Shown here: positions 9,751-20,280 of the stretch, one piece after another
Numbering within the stretch: position 1 is the stretch's first letter
How the letters are laid out: every line of letters starts with the position of its first letter
Origin: Mycobacterium sp. ITM-2016-00318
GTDB taxonomy: Bacteria; Actinomycetota; Actinomycetes; Mycobacteriales; Mycobacteriaceae
Length of the DNA stretch: 64,000 nt
Assembly (NCBI RefSeq): GCF_002968285.2
Contig: NZ_CP134400.1
Location: forward strand, 2,542,001-2,606,000
Direction of reading: 5' to 3'
Program-made: the position numbers and the translations under genes
The notes under the pieces: generated by a model
The model's input: the letters and a program-made list of their open reading frames with translations, nothing else
Told to the model about the DNA's origin: nothing
Databases searched by the model: none

Positions 9751-11469
9751 GTGGGTGCGGTTTTGACCGCCAAACTGGTTTCCGTCAACGTCGGGATGCC
9801 GACCGATGTGGCGTGGCGAGGAAAGACGGTCCACACCGGCATCCACAAGAGCCCGGTCGAAGGCCCGGTGATGGTGCGACGGCTGAACATCGATGGCGAC
9901 GGACAGGGTGACCTCGGCGGTCACGGGGGAGAACAACGGGCCGTGATGGTCTACCAGACCGAGTCCTACGACTATTGGAGCCAGGTCCTCGGGCGCGACG
10001 ACCTCCAGCCGGGAAATTTCGGCGAGAATTTCACCATCACCGGGCTGAGTGACGACGAAGTCTGCATCGGGGACAGGTATGTCATCGGCGAGGCGGAATT
10101 CGAGGTGAGCCAGCCGAGGGTGACCTGTTTTCGGGTCGGTATGCGCCTCGGTCAGCCGGAAATGCCCAATCTCCTTGTCGCTCATCACCGCCCGGGCTTC
10201 TATTTTCGCGTCATCACCGAAGGCCGCGTCCAACCCGGAGACGCCATCGTCAGGACGCAACGTGGAAGGCATCAGCTGACCGTCGCCGACATCGATGCGC
10301 TCCTCTACCTACCCGACCGCGACACCGCCATGCTGCGCAAGTCGGTCGACGTACCCGCGCTGAGCCCCGGTTGGCAGCAGTCGTTCAACGAACTTCTGGC
10401 GGCAGACGAAAGCTCAACCGCCGCAACGGGGCCGCCGACTGGCGTGGAACCGGACTGGGATGGATTTCGTCGGCTCCGCGTCGCAGCCACCCATCCGGAG
10501 AGTGATTCGATCATGTCGATCCGGTTCGAGGCCGAAGACGGAGGGTCCTTGCCCGCGGCTCGCCCGGGCCAGTACCTGACCGTGCGAGTCCTCGACGCCG
10601 GGGATCCTGCACCGCTTCGCAGCTATTCACTGTCGAACTACGGGGCGGAATACCGGATCAGCGTGAAGCGCGAGGATCACGGCACCGTCAGTCGCTGGCT
10701 GCACGACAACGTCCATGCCGGCTCTGTCTTGGATGTGGCGGCTCCGCGGGGTGACTTCTACCTGACCGAAGGCACCTCCCCGGTAGTTCTGCTGTCGGCC
10801 GGCGTCGGCGTCACCCCGGTGCTCGCGATGCTGCACGCCCTCGCCGAGAGTCGAAGCGAACGAGATGTCCTGTGGCTGCACACCACTCGGGACCAGCACA
10901 CCCAAGCCTTCGGCCAGGAAGTCGACCACCTCATCGCGCGGCTGCCGCGCGCGCGAGCGCAGGTTGTCTACACGGGCACCGCCGGACGGCTGGACGGCCG
11001 GGCCATCGCGGCACTGGGACTACCCCGCGACGCCGTCGTATACATGTGCGGCCCCGACGGATTCATGGCCGACGTGCGCATCGCTTTGATCCACGCCGGA
11101 ATCGAACCGACACACATCTACACAGAATTGTTCGGCGCCCTGCCGCCGATCAACCCTGGCATCCTCGGAAGCGCGACTGTCCGGCCGCATCCGCCTGTCG
11201 GCCCGGCGGGTGAGGGACCGCCGGTGTCGTTCTCCCGCAGCGGGTTGACGGTCAACTGGTCCTCTCAATACGGCAGCATTCTGGAGATCGCTGAGGCCTG
11301 CGACGTACCCACCCGCTACTCGTGCCGGAGCGGGGTCTGCCACACATGCGTCACGCCGCTCGTCTCAGGTACGACGGAATACACACAGCCGCCGCTTGAG
11401 CCGCCGCCTGCTGGGTCGGTCCTGATATGCGTCGCCGAGCCTCGTGACGGAGTGGTCCTGGACCTCTGA
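9751..11469 (+). CDS. MOSC domain-FAD/NAD(P) reductase-[2Fe-2S] ferredoxin fusion
   Basis: A 572-aa three-part redox protein. Residues about 1-165 form a YiiM-like MOSC domain (GDGQGDLGGHGG, conserved C in PRVTCFRVGMRLG), followed by the 3-alpha segment to about 215. Residues about 235-450 form a ferredoxin-reductase module with RSYSLSNYG (FAD) and SAGVGVTPVLAML (NAD(P)). The C-terminus has a plant-type [2Fe-2S] domain with C525, C530, C533 and C560. MOSC proteins handle molybdenum-cofactor sulfur or reduce N-hydroxylated compounds; here electrons probably run NAD(P)H-FAD-2Fe2S-MOSC. The GTG at 9751 touches its Shine-Dalgarno sequence, so TTG at 9763 (LTAKLVSVNVG) is an alternative start. Confidence 0.85.
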   Translation: MGAVLTAKLVSVNVGMPTDVAWRGKTVHTGIHKSPVEGPVMVRRLNIDGDGQGDLGGHGGEQRAVMVYQTESYDYWSQVLGRDDLQPGNFGENFTITGLSDDEVCIGDRYVIGEAEFEVSQPRVTCFRVGMRLGQPEMPNLLVAHHRPGFYFRVITEGRVQPGDAIVRTQRGRHQLTVADIDALLYLPDRDTAMLRKSVDVPALSPGWQQSFNELLAADESSTAATGPPTGVEPDWDGFRRLRVAATHPESDSIMSIRFEAEDGGSLPAARPGQYLTVRVLDAGDPAPLRSYSLSNYGAEYRISVKREDHGTVSRWLHDNVHAGSVLDVAAPRGDFYLTEGTSPVVLLSAGVGVTPVLAMLHALAESRSERDVLWLHTTRDQHTQAFGQEVDHLIARLPRARAQVVYTGTAGRLDGRAIAALGLPRDAVVYMCGPDGFMADVRIALIHAGIEPTHIYTELFGALPPINPGILGSATVRPHPPVGPAGEGPPVSFSRSGLTVNWSSQYGSILEIAEACDVPTRYSCRSGVCHTCVTPLVSGTTEYTQPPLEPPPAGSVLICVAEPRDGVVLDL

Positions 11470-11513
11470 GTGCACTGTTTCTGACCAAGGCAATAGATGT
11501 GACAACGGAGATG

Positions 11514-11543
11514 GCAGTCCCCCTCGCAAGCGAGGGGGACTGC
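11514..11543. terminator. Strong bidirectional hairpin between convergent genes
   Basis: A perfect inverted repeat with 14-bp arms (GCAGTCCCCCTCGC and its complement) around a 2-nt centre. It sits 45 bp after the MOSC-fusion stop and 15 bp beyond the stop of the convergent secreted-protein gene. There is no T-tract on either side, which is usual for mycobacterial intrinsic terminators. It most likely ends transcription from both directions. Confidence 0.8.
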
Positions 11544-11558
11544 TGTCTGGAGGACGAA

Positions 11559-12776
11559 TTATTCGGTGTTGCTGGACGTCGGCCCGTTGTCGGCCGTTGA
11601 GCCGCTCGCGCTGTCCTTCGAGTCGGAGGCATTCTGGGACTTCGCGGGGTCGGTGCTATTGCCGCCTAGGGTTGCGGCGGCGTTTTTCAACCCTTTACTA
11701 ACGTCCTTGACTGCGCCTTCGATGCCCTTGCGGACGTCGCTAGCCGGGTTTGCTCTCTTCTTGGTCGAGTCGGTCCCGGTTTCGCCGGCGCCATGGGACC
11801 CGAGTTGCGGGGCCGTCGTGGGGCCCGAATCCTTCTTCGATGCGACACCCGCGTCGGGCTTGGGTGTCGATTCGGTCTCCTCGATGCTCACGTCGAATGT
11901 GCTGGCCGCGCCGATTGTTGTCTCATTTGCCGCCGGCAGGCTGGTTCGCTCTGCTGCCGCCGGAACAAGCGGCTCGATTGAGTTGGCGATCGCCTGCCGG
12001 AGGGCGAGCAGATTGTTCACGATGCCGGAGAACGGAGTCAGCAGCCCGGGCGATGCCAGATCTCCGTTGAGGAGGGCGTCTGTGAGAGCCGGCGCGAAAG
12101 TGAGGATCGCGTTTGCGAAGGCTTCAGGATCCTCAGCCGCGCCGAGGAATGCCTCTGCGGTCGGACCGACCACATTGATGGTGCCCTGAATGAGACCGAG
12201 GGGCGCGAGCACGGACCCGAGCACCATCTGCGGATTTGTGACCGTGTTGACAACATTTGACAGGTTCTCGAACGGGTTCTGGGCGATTCCTGCGAACTGC
12301 GAACCCAATTCGCCGAAGGCAAGTGGAAGAGCAGCGCCTACCACCGCTCCAAGGACGGCGTTGAATGCGTTATTCAAGCCGTCGGTGACGTCGCCGGCAG
12401 TTATGTCATCCAAAGCGCTTTGCAGCTGTCCCGGGACCGTGTTGGTGAACTCGGTGACTAGTCCATCGCTCACCACCTGAGCCACCTGCGCTAGCACCTC
12501 CAGGCTGCTCCCTTGATTCGTCAGGATCGCGGCCAGGATGGGCGCCGGATTGGCGGCGATGATCTCGCGCAAAGCATCCGCGTTTGCGAAGGCCTGCTCG
12601 AAAGCGGTGGCGAACTCCTCGATGGGGTTCGCCAGCGCGGTCAGTTCGGCCGCTGCCGACGAAATCGCCGGCACCTTGACGTCAGGCATCGGCGGCGCGA
12701 CCGGGCTGACGGCCAAGGCGCTGACACCTGCGACTGCCACGCCCGCCATCAGATACGAGCGAACAGCTAGCTGCAT
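11559..12776 (-). CDS. Secreted alanine-rich protein, function unknown
   Basis: A 405-aa protein with an N-terminal signal or anchor sequence (RSYLMAGVAVAGVSALAVSP) followed by PVAPPMPDVKVP, a start pattern seen in a family of mycobacterial secreted or surface proteins. The middle (about 30-290) is rich in Ala, Leu, Val and Asn with amphipathic helices. The last ~115 residues are a hydrophilic, probably disordered Ser/Thr/Lys/Asp tail. The ATG at 12776 is chosen for its AAAGGAG; the upstream start at 12839 lacks one. It occupies the position of PE_PGRS29 (Rv1468c) in M. tuberculosis but has no PE motif. Codon use is less GC-biased than its neighbours. Confidence 0.72.
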   Translation of the reverse strand: MQLAVRSYLMAGVAVAGVSALAVSPVAPPMPDVKVPAISSAAAELTALANPIEEFATAFEQAFANADALREIIAANPAPILAAILTNQGSSLEVLAQVAQVVSDGLVTEFTNTVPGQLQSALDDITAGDVTDGLNNAFNAVLGAVVGAALPLAFGELGSQFAGIAQNPFENLSNVVNTVTNPQMVLGSVLAPLGLIQGTINVVGPTAEAFLGAAEDPEAFANAILTFAPALTDALLNGDLASPGLLTPFSGIVNNLLALRQAIANSIEPLVPAAAERTSLPAANETTIGAASTFDVSIEETESTPKPDAGVASKKDSGPTTAPQLGSHGAGETGTDSTKKRANPASDVRKGIEGAVKDVSKGLKNAAATLGGNSTDPAKSQNASDSKDSASGSTADNGPTSSNTE

Positions 12777-13203
12777 TGAATCTCCTTTGCTCATTCCCCG
12801 CCCCAACCTGGAACTTACCTGTGAGTAAAATAAACACAAGCGCGTATAGCCACATCAGCGCCCATGTAGGCCTAGACATTCCGTGGCCGAGCAAGAAGCC
12901 TTGAGGAGCCAGATATTGCTGAAGCGATCGTCGGAGTGTCGACCGCGTTGGCAATGGCGAACACATTTCGCCCACAAGCAACCGCTGTAGGGGCAAACTT
13001 TTGATCTTGGCGGCGGTTCAACGCCGACCATTGCACGCGCTTCGCTGACGACGCCGCGCACCGGCGGGCCCCATCCCTTACTCGCCGGTAACAACGGTCA
13101 GTTGTGTTGGAGCTCACTTTGCCGGAACAGTGCGATCCGGCTCGCTGCTGTCGGCCACTGCGAAAGGATGTCCCGCCCGGTATATCGGCGGCAGCAACCG
13201 AGG

Positions 13204-13260
13204 GTTTACAAAAACCGCCGACTTGTCCAGTTCGCTGCCGCCAACACCGATCTTGTAAAC
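13204..13260. repeat. Spaced inverted repeat GTTTACAA / TTGTAAAC
   Basis: Two exact 8-bp complementary arms (13204-13211 and 13253-13260) separated by 41 bp. They are AT-rich for this genome and could be a pair of half-sites for one regulator or a loose stem. Function is unknown. Confidence 0.45.
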
Positions 13261-13376
13261 GCGGATTGCGTCCCCACGCTGTAGGTGAGGTACATCACAC
13301 GGCCGGGAGCCGCTTGCGGGCTTGCCGATGTGGTTCTCGCGCAGGCGGGGGAAGTTTCGACGCCCAGCGATCATCA

Positions 13377-13401
13377 TGGTCGTGTCGCGAGATCACGACC
13401 A
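13377..13401. repeat. Inverted repeat TGGTCGTG-N9-CACGACCA
   Basis: A perfect 8-bp-arm inverted repeat about 145 bp before trxA, with a TCGCGA palindrome inside the spacer. It could be an operator or a small hairpin. No known regulator motif is recognised. Confidence 0.45.
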
Positions 13402-13508
13402 GGAACGCTATTTCGCGCAAAGGGTGCCGCTGCCGCCCGACGGCGTTCGCGGAACCTCCTCACGTTCGGCGCCCTGACACCGTTGGGCGGTTCCGTCGAC
13501 CACATAGT

Positions 13509-13537
13509 GGGAACACACTGCAAAAGGCAGGCGTTAG
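13509..13537 (+). promoter_or_regulatory. SigH-type promoter of trxA
   Basis: GGGAAC (13509-13514), a 17-nt spacer, then CGTTAG (13532-13537). This matches the GGAA-N16-18-GTT pattern of mycobacterial SigH/SigE-class promoters. Transcription would begin 7-8 nt later, at about the GTG of trxA (13545), giving a leaderless mRNA. SigH controls thioredoxin-system genes under oxidative and heat stress, so the promoter fits the gene. No mapping data are available. Confidence 0.65.
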
Positions 13538-13544
13538 GAGAAAC

Positions 13545-13910
13545 GTGACCACCAAAGACATCACAGCTGCCGAGTTCAACGACACCATCACCGACAACGA
13601 GATCGTGTTGGTGGATTTCTGGGCGTCGTGGTGCGGTCCGTGTCGCGCGTTCGCGCCCACGTTCGCGAAGTCGGCCGATCAGCACCCGGATGTCGTGCAC
13701 GCCAAGGTCGACACCGAGGCCGAGCAGCAACTCGCCGCCGCCGCAGATATCCGGTCGATCCCGACGCTGATGGCATTCAAGAAGGGCAAGCTGGTCTTCA
13801 ACCAGGCCGGAGCGCTGCCGCCTGCCGCCCTCGAGGACCTCGTGCAGCAGATCAAGGCCTTCGACATCGATGCCGCGATAGCCGCAGAAGCCAACTCCGA
13901 ACAGGCGTAA
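13545..13910 (+). CDS. trxA: Thioredoxin TrxA
   Basis: A 121-aa thioredoxin with the active site WCGPC at residues 29-33 and the cis-proline loop SIPTLMAF. It reduces protein disulfides and is normally recycled by thioredoxin reductase. In M. tuberculosis trxA (Rv1470) is followed by trxB1, but here echA12 follows after 18 bp and no reductase gene is present, so its reductase must be encoded elsewhere. The GTG start follows AGGAG (13536-13540) and also coincides with the predicted SigH transcription start. Confidence 0.94.
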   Translation: MTTKDITAAEFNDTITDNEIVLVDFWASWCGPCRAFAPTFAKSADQHPDVVHAKVDTEAEQQLAAAADIRSIPTLMAFKKGKLVFNQAGALPPAALEDLVQQIKAFDIDAAIAAEANSEQA

Positions 13911-13928
13911 TGAGATGCACGCGATAGC

Positions 13929-14924
13929 GTGCAGTCCGTGACCGAGCGAAACGACTTCGTCCTCGTCGAACGTCCGCGCCGCAACGTGGCCCTTGTGACG
14001 CTGAACCGGCCCGAGCGAATGAACTCGATGGCTTTCGACGTCATGGTTCCTCTCAAGGCCGTACTCGACGAGCTGACCTACGACAACTCCGTGCGCGCGG
14101 TCGTGCTCACCGGCGCGGGCCGCGGGTTTTCGTCGGGTGCCGACCACAAGTCGGCGGGCTCGGTGCCGCACATCGAGGGGCTGACACGGCCCACCTTCGC
14201 ACTGCGATCGATGCAGGTGCTCGACGACGTCATCCTCGGGCTGCGCAGAATGCACCAGCCGGTGATCGCTGCGGTGAACGGCGCGGCGATCGGCGGGGGA
14301 CTGTGCCTGGCGCTGGCCGCTGACATCCGGGTTGCCGCCGAGGGCGCCTATTTCCGAGCAGCGGGAATCAACAACGGGCTGACCGCCAGCGAGCTCGGAC
14401 TGAGTTATCTGCTGCCGAGGGCGATCGGCACCTCGCGGGCGTTCGAGCTGATGCTGACCGGCCGCGATGTCGACGCCGCCGAGGCCGAACGCATCGGTCT
14501 GGTGTCCCGGAGCGTGCCGGGCGACCAGCTGCTCGACACCTGCTACGACATGGCAGAGCGGATCGCCGGCTTCTCCCGGCCGGGAATCGAGTTGACCAAG
14601 CGCACACTGTGGACTGGACTGGACGCCGCTAGCCTGGAAGGGCATATGCAGGCCGAGGGCCTTGGCCAGCTTTTCGTCCGCCTTCTCACCGCCAACTTCG
14701 AAGAAGCGGTGGCTGCGCGCGCGGAAAAGCGGTCCCCGGAATTCACTGACGAGCGCTCGCGCGAGGAAGCGACGAGCACTGACGAGCGCTCGCGCGAGGA
14801 AGCGACGAGCACTGACGAGCGCTCGCGCGAGGAAGCGACGAGCACTGACGAGCGCTCGCGCGAGGAAGCGACGAGCACTGACGAGCGCTCGCGCGAGGAA
14901 GCGACGAGTACCGACGAGAAGTAA
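13929..14924 (+). CDS. echA12: Enoyl-CoA hydratase EchA12 with a repetitive C-terminal tail
   Basis: A crotonase-fold protein. The core of about 272 aa contains the oxyanion-hole motifs GRGFSSGADHKSAG and GAAIGGGLCLALAADIRVA and closely resembles M. tuberculosis EchA12 (Rv1472). The family hydrates trans-2-enoyl-CoA or carries out related CoA chemistry. The M. tuberculosis protein ends shortly after the core, whereas this one adds about 55 residues made of five copies of TDERSREEATS, a highly charged and probably disordered or helical tail. The start may be GTG at 13929 or 13938. It lies 18 bp after trxA and before an ABC-F gene, probably one operon. Confidence 0.9.
   Translation: MQSVTERNDFVLVERPRRNVALVTLNRPERMNSMAFDVMVPLKAVLDELTYDNSVRAVVLTGAGRGFSSGADHKSAGSVPHIEGLTRPTFALRSMQVLDDVILGLRRMHQPVIAAVNGAAIGGGLCLALAADIRVAAEGAYFRAAGINNGLTASELGLSYLLPRAIGTSRAFELMLTGRDVDAAEAERIGLVSRSVPGDQLLDTCYDMAERIAGFSRPGIELTKRTLWTGLDAASLEGHMQAEGLGQLFVRLLTANFEEAVAARAEKRSPEFTDERSREEATSTDERSREEATSTDERSREEATSTDERSREEATSTDERSREEATSTDEK
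14745..14909 (+). repeat. 33-bp in-frame tandem repeat, five copies, in echA12
   Basis: Five contiguous 33-bp units (starting at 14745, 14778, 14811, 14844 and 14877), identical except for the last base of copy five. Each encodes 11 residues, TDERSREEATS, so copy-number change would keep the frame. The unit contains short palindromes (GAGCGCTC, CTCGCGCGAG). It is a minisatellite (VNTR-like) locus; near-perfect identity implies recent expansion or homogenisation. Confidence 0.95.
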
Positions 14925-14942
14925 GGAAACGAGGAGAGCGGC

Positions 14943-16571
<1,629 letters not shown>

Positions 16572-16690
16572 CGCTAGATCCGCGCGCGCTGGTTTGCTCA
16601 AAATTGACGTGTTTGGTTAGGCCGGTTTTGCGCTGGGTATTCGTCGGGTCATCACAGCGGGGTCGGGGCTATCACAGTGGGGAGGTGTCG

Positions 16691-16879
16691 ATGAAGAAAC
16701 TGAACAAGTCTCGGGATCAGTTACTACACGAATTGCGGAGCGCATACGAGAGTGGGGCGAGCATCCGCACACTAGTGGCTTCGACAGGCCGCTCGTACGG
16801 GTCCATACACAGCATGCTGCGTGAGTCGGGGACGACGATGCGCAGCCGGGGTGGACCGAACCACCGCACCCGGCGTTAG
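16691..16879 (+). CDS. Small helix-turn-helix protein (Rv1473A-like)
   Basis: A 62-aa basic protein with a helix-turn-helix pattern (SGASIRTLVASTGRSYGSIHSMLRE) and an arginine-rich end. Similar small proteins are conserved in actinobacteria and described as putative DNA-binding regulators; no target is known. The ATG at 16691 follows GGAGG at 16681-16685. Upstream, a near-repeat of ATCACAG(C/T)GGGG occurs twice (about 16652-16680). The stop codon directly abuts the stop of the convergent TetR gene. Confidence 0.82.
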   Translation: MKKLNKSRDQLLHELRSAYESGASIRTLVASTGRSYGSIHSMLRESGTTMRSRGGPNHRTRR

Positions 16880-17443
16880 CTACTGCTGTCGAACCGACGT
16901 TTCGACGAGGTCGAGTACGGCGCTGAGCTTTTCGGGGTCGTCTCCAGAAGCGAGCCGGGCCACCAGACCGTCGAGCACAAGATCAAGGTAGGTGTGCAGC
17001 ACGCCGCTCGGCACGTCGTCGCGCAGCCGGCCTGCCTGCTTCTGCCGGCGTAACCGGTCGGTGGTCGCCTCGGACAGCTCTGCGGAGCGCTCCGACCAAC
17101 CCTTGTTGAAGGCGGGGTCGTTGCGGAGCTTGCGCGCGATCTCCAAGCGCGTCGCCAACCAGTCGAACTGTTCGGGCGCCGCGAGCAGGTCGCGCATGAC
17201 CTGAATCAAACCTTCGCGCGACGCGACGTCAGCCATTCTTTCGGCGTCCTCATGGGCCAGTTCGAAGAACAAGGTGTCCTTGTCCTTGAAGTGGTGGAAG
17301 ATCGCGCCGCGCGACAGCCCGATGGTCTGCTCGAGCCGTCGCACGGTGGCCTTGTCGTACCCGTGCTCGGCAAAGCACCGCCGGGCACCATCGAGGATCT
17401 GGCGACGGCGCGCAGCCAGATGATCGTCGGTTACCCGGGGCAA
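16880..17443 (-). CDS. acnR: TetR-family repressor, AcnR-like
   Basis: A 187-aa TetR regulator with an N-terminal helix-turn-helix (TVRRLEQTIGLSRGAIFHHFKDKDTLF split across about residues 28-54) and a helical ligand domain. It lies 38 bp downstream of acn on the same strand, the arrangement of Corynebacterium glutamicum acnR, which represses acn. A matching operator is present upstream of acn. The start is TTG at 17443 with GAGGAG upstream; no ATG or GTG fits the frame. It corresponds to Rv1474c. Confidence 0.88.
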   Translation of the reverse strand: MPRVTDDHLAARRRQILDGARRCFAEHGYDKATVRRLEQTIGLSRGAIFHHFKDKDTLFFELAHEDAERMADVASREGLIQVMRDLLAAPEQFDWLATRLEIARKLRNDPAFNKGWSERSAELSEATTDRLRRQKQAGRLRDDVPSGVLHTYLDLVLDGLVARLASGDDPEKLSAVLDLVETSVRQQ

Positions 17444-17481
17444 CTTTGTTCACTCCTCGCTCGGGAGATCGTCGGCCCGGG

Positions 17482-20280
17482 CTACGACTTCAGCATGTTG
17501 CGCAGCACGTACTGCAGGATGCCGCCGTTGCGGTAGTAATCCGCCTCTCCGGGGGTGTCGATGCGGACCACGGCGTCGAACTCGACGTCCTTGCCCTCGT
17601 CCTTGGTGGCCTTGACCTTCACCGTCTTCGGAACCTTGCCGTGGTTGAGCGCCTCGATGCCGGTGATGTCGAACGTCTCCGTCCCGTCCAGCTTCAGTGA
17701 CTCCGCCGACTCGCCCTCGGGGAACTGCAGCGGTATGACGCCCATGCCGATCAGATTCGAGCGGTGGATGCGCTCGAACGACTCGGTGATGACCGCGCGC
17801 ACGCCGAGCAGCCTGGTGCCTTTGGCCGCCCAGTCACGCGACGATCCCGACCCGTACTCCTTGCCGCCCAACACGACAAGCGGAATGTCCTGCTCCGCAT
17901 AGTTCTGCGCGGCGTCGTAGATGAACGCCTGCTCGCCGCCGTCGGTGAAGTCCCTTGTGTAGCCGCCGGCGACGTCGTCGAGCAGCTGGTTGCGCAGCCG
18001 AATGTTTGCGAATGTGCCGCGAATCATCACCTCGTGGTTACCGCGCCGCGAGCCGTAGGAGTTGTAATCCTTCTTGTCCACCCCGTGCTCGTCGAGGTAC
18101 TGCGCAGCGGGCGTGCCCGGCTTGATGCTGCCGGCGGGGGAGATGTGGTCCGTCGTGACCGAATCGCCAAGCAGCGCCAGCACTCTGGCGCCCGTGATGT
18201 CGCTGACCGGCTCCGGTTCGGCTGGCATGCCGTCGAAGTACGGAGGTTTGCGAACATACGTCGAGTTGTCGTCCCAGTCGAAGGTGTTGCCACTCGGTGT
18301 CGGCAGGTTGCGCCACCGCTCGTCACCCTTGAACACATCGGCGTAGTTCTTGGTGAACATCTCGGTGTTGATGGCGGAGGCGATGGTGTCGTTGATGTCC
18401 TGCTGAGACGGCCAGATGTCCTTCAGGAAAACCTCGTTGCCGGACTCGTCCTTGCCGATCGGCTCCGACTCGAAATCGAAGTCCATGGTGCCTGCCAGCG
18501 CGTAGGCGATCACCAGTGGAGGAGAGGCCAGGTAGTTCATCTTCACGTCCGGGTTGATCCGGCCCTCGAAATTGCGGTTGCCCGACAGCACCGCGGCGAC
18601 CGACAGGTCACAGTCGTTGACGGCCTTGCTGATCTCGTCGGGCAGCGGACCGCTGTTGCCGATACAGGTCGTGCATCCGTAGCCGACCAGGTAGAAGCCC
18701 AGCTTCTCCAGATAGGGCCACAGCCCGGCCTTTTCGTAGTAGTCGGTGACGACCTGCGAACCGGGGGCCATCGTGGTCTTCACCCACGGCTTGGACGTCA
18801 GGCCCTTCTCGACTGCGTTCTTCGCCAGAAGCGCCGCACCGAGCATCACCTCGGGGTTTGAGGTGTTGGTACATGACGTGATCGCTGCGATCACCACGGC
18901 GCCGTGATCGAGGATGAACTCGCCGCGGCCTTCGCACTCGACCTCAACGGGATTGGTTGGCCTGCCGTTCGCCCCGACGGCGGCCGACGGCACGATGACG
19001 TCGTCGTCGGCGAAGGCGAGGTTGGAGGCGGGGTCGCTGGCGGGGAAGGTCTCCTCGACCGCTTCATCGAGCTTGGTGTGCGGATTCTCCGCGCCGTCCT
19101 CAACATAGTTGTGAATGTCTCTGCGAAAGGCGGACTTTGCATCCGTCAGTGCGATCCGGTCCTGAGGACGCTTGGGCCCTGCGATCGAGGCGACCACATC
19201 GCCGAGGTCGAGCTCGATGTACTCGGAGTACTTCGGCTCTCGTTTCGGGTCGTGCCACATGCCCTGTTCCTTGGCGTACGCCTCGACCAGCGCCAGCTGC
19301 TCTTCGCTGCGGCCGGTCATCTTCAGGTACTCGATCGTCACGTCGTCGATCGGGAAAATGGCCGCGGTGGAACCGAACTCGGGGCTCATATTGCCCAGCG
19401 TGGCGCGGTTGGCCAGCGGTACCTCTGCGACACCGTCGCCGTAGAACTCGACGAACTTGCCGACCACGCCGTGCTTGCGCAGCATCTCGGTGACGGTGAG
19501 CACGACGTCGGTGGCGGTGACGCCCGCAGGGCGCTCACCGGTCAGCTTGAAGCCGACGACACGGGGGATGAGCATCGAGACCGGCTGGCCGAGCATCGCG
19601 GCCTCCGCCTCGATGCCGCCGACGCCCCAGCCCAGCACGCCGAGGCCGTTCTCCATCGTGGTGTGGGAGTCGGTGCCCACACACGTGTCCGGGTACGCGA
19701 CGCCGTCGCGTTCCCACACCACGCGGGCCAGGTACTCGATGTTGACCTGGTGCACGATGCCGGTGCCCGGCGGCACCACCTTGAAGTCGTTGAATGCGCC
19801 TTGGCCCCAGCGCAGGAACTGATAGCGCTCGCCATTGCGCTCGTACTCGATCTCGACGTTGCGCTCGAACGCGTTCGCCGTACCGAACAGGTCGGCGATC
19901 ACGGAGTGATCGATCACCAGGTCGGCGGGCGCCAACGGGTTGACCTTGTCGGGGTCCCCGCCGAGGTCGCCGACGGCCTCGCGCATGGTCGCCAGGTCGA
20001 CGATGCAGGGCACCCCAGTGAAGTCCTGCATGATCACGCGCGCGGGGGTGAACTGAATCTCCACACTCGGGTCGGCCTCGGGATCCCAGTTCGCGATCGC
20101 GTCGATGTGGTCCTTGGTGATGTTGGTGCCGTCCTCGGTGCGCAGCAGGTTCTCCGCGAGCACCTTGAGGCTGTAGGGGAGCTTCTCCGTGCCCTTGACC
20201 GCGTCGAGGCGGTATATCTCATAGCTCTTGTCCCCGACTTTGAGGGTGTCGCGGGCTTCGTACGAATCCTTGCTGCTCAC
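17482..20280 (-). CDS. acn: Aconitate hydratase A
   Basis: A 932-aa aconitase of the AcnA/IRP type that isomerises citrate to isocitrate in the TCA cycle using a 4Fe-4S cluster. Cluster cysteines are visible in [11 protein letters not shown] and [12 protein letters not shown], and substrate-binding motifs in [18 protein letters not shown] and [10 protein letters not shown]. The start is GTG at 20280 ([13 protein letters not shown]) with GGGAG just upstream. The open frame continues about 190 codons further but covers the promoter and operator and has no homology. Dependence on the cluster links it to the suf operon earlier in the window. Confidence 0.97.
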   Translation of the reverse strand: MSSKDSYEARDTLKVGDKSYEIYRLDAVKGTEKLPYSLKVLAENLLRTEDGTNITKDHIDAIANWDPEADPSVEIQFTPARVIMQDFTGVPCIVDLATMREAVGDLGGDPDKVNPLAPADLVIDHSVIADLFGTANAFERNVEIEYERNGERYQFLRWGQGAFNDFKVVPPGTGIVHQVNIEYLARVVWERDGVAYPDTCVGTDSHTTMENGLGVLGWGVGGIEAEAAMLGQPVSMLIPRVVGFKLTGERPAGVTATDVVLTVTEMLRKHGVVGKFVEFYGDGVAEVPLANRATLGNMSPEFGSTAAIFPIDDVTIEYLKMTGRSEEQLALVEAYAKEQGMWHDPKREPKYSEYIELDLGDVVASIAGPKRPQDRIALTDAKSAFRRDIHNYVEDGAENPHTKLDEAVEETFPASDPASNLAFADDDVIVPSAAVGANGRPTNPVEVECEGRGEFILDHGAVVIAAITSCTNTSNPEVMLGAALLAKNAVEKGLTSKPWVKTTMAPGSQVVTDYYEKAGLWPYLEKLGFYLVGYGCTTCIGNSGPLPDEISKAVNDCDLSVAAVLSGNRNFEGRINPDVKMNYLASPPLVIAYALAGTMDFDFESEPIGKDESGNEVFLKDIWPSQQDINDTIASAINTEMFTKNYADVFKGDERWRNLPTPSGNTFDWDDNSTYVRKPPYFDGMPAEPEPVSDITGARVLALLGDSVTTDHISPAGSIKPGTPAAQYLDEHGVDKKDYNSYGSRRGNHEVMIRGTFANIRLRNQLLDDVAGGYTRDFTDGGEQAFIYDAAQNYAEQDIPLVVLGGKEYGSGSSRDWAAKGTRLLGVRAVITESFERIHRSNLIGMGVIPLQFPEGESAESLKLDGTETFDITGIEALNHGKVPKTVKVKATKDEGKDVEFDAVVRIDTPGEADYYRNGGILQYVLRNMLKS

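Larger units (their letters stand above)
12777..13544. other. 768-bp non-coding region upstream of trxA
   Basis: No convincing gene is visible on either strand. Open frames here lack family resemblance, signal peptides or ribosome binding sites. Composition is mixed and somewhat lower in GC than the flanks. It holds the promoter side of the secreted-protein gene, two inverted repeats (13204-13260 and 13377-13401) and a SigH-type promoter at its right edge. In M. tuberculosis the ATPase gene ctpD lies in this interval; I see no remnant of it. Confidence 0.7.

Noticed and set aside
13104..13544. Open frame fused upstream of trxA
   Set aside because: It results from high GC; the thioredoxin family start and the ribosome binding site lie at 13545.
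14745..14909. CRISPR-like array
   Set aside because: The repeats are contiguous without spacers, in frame within echA12, and no cas genes are nearby.
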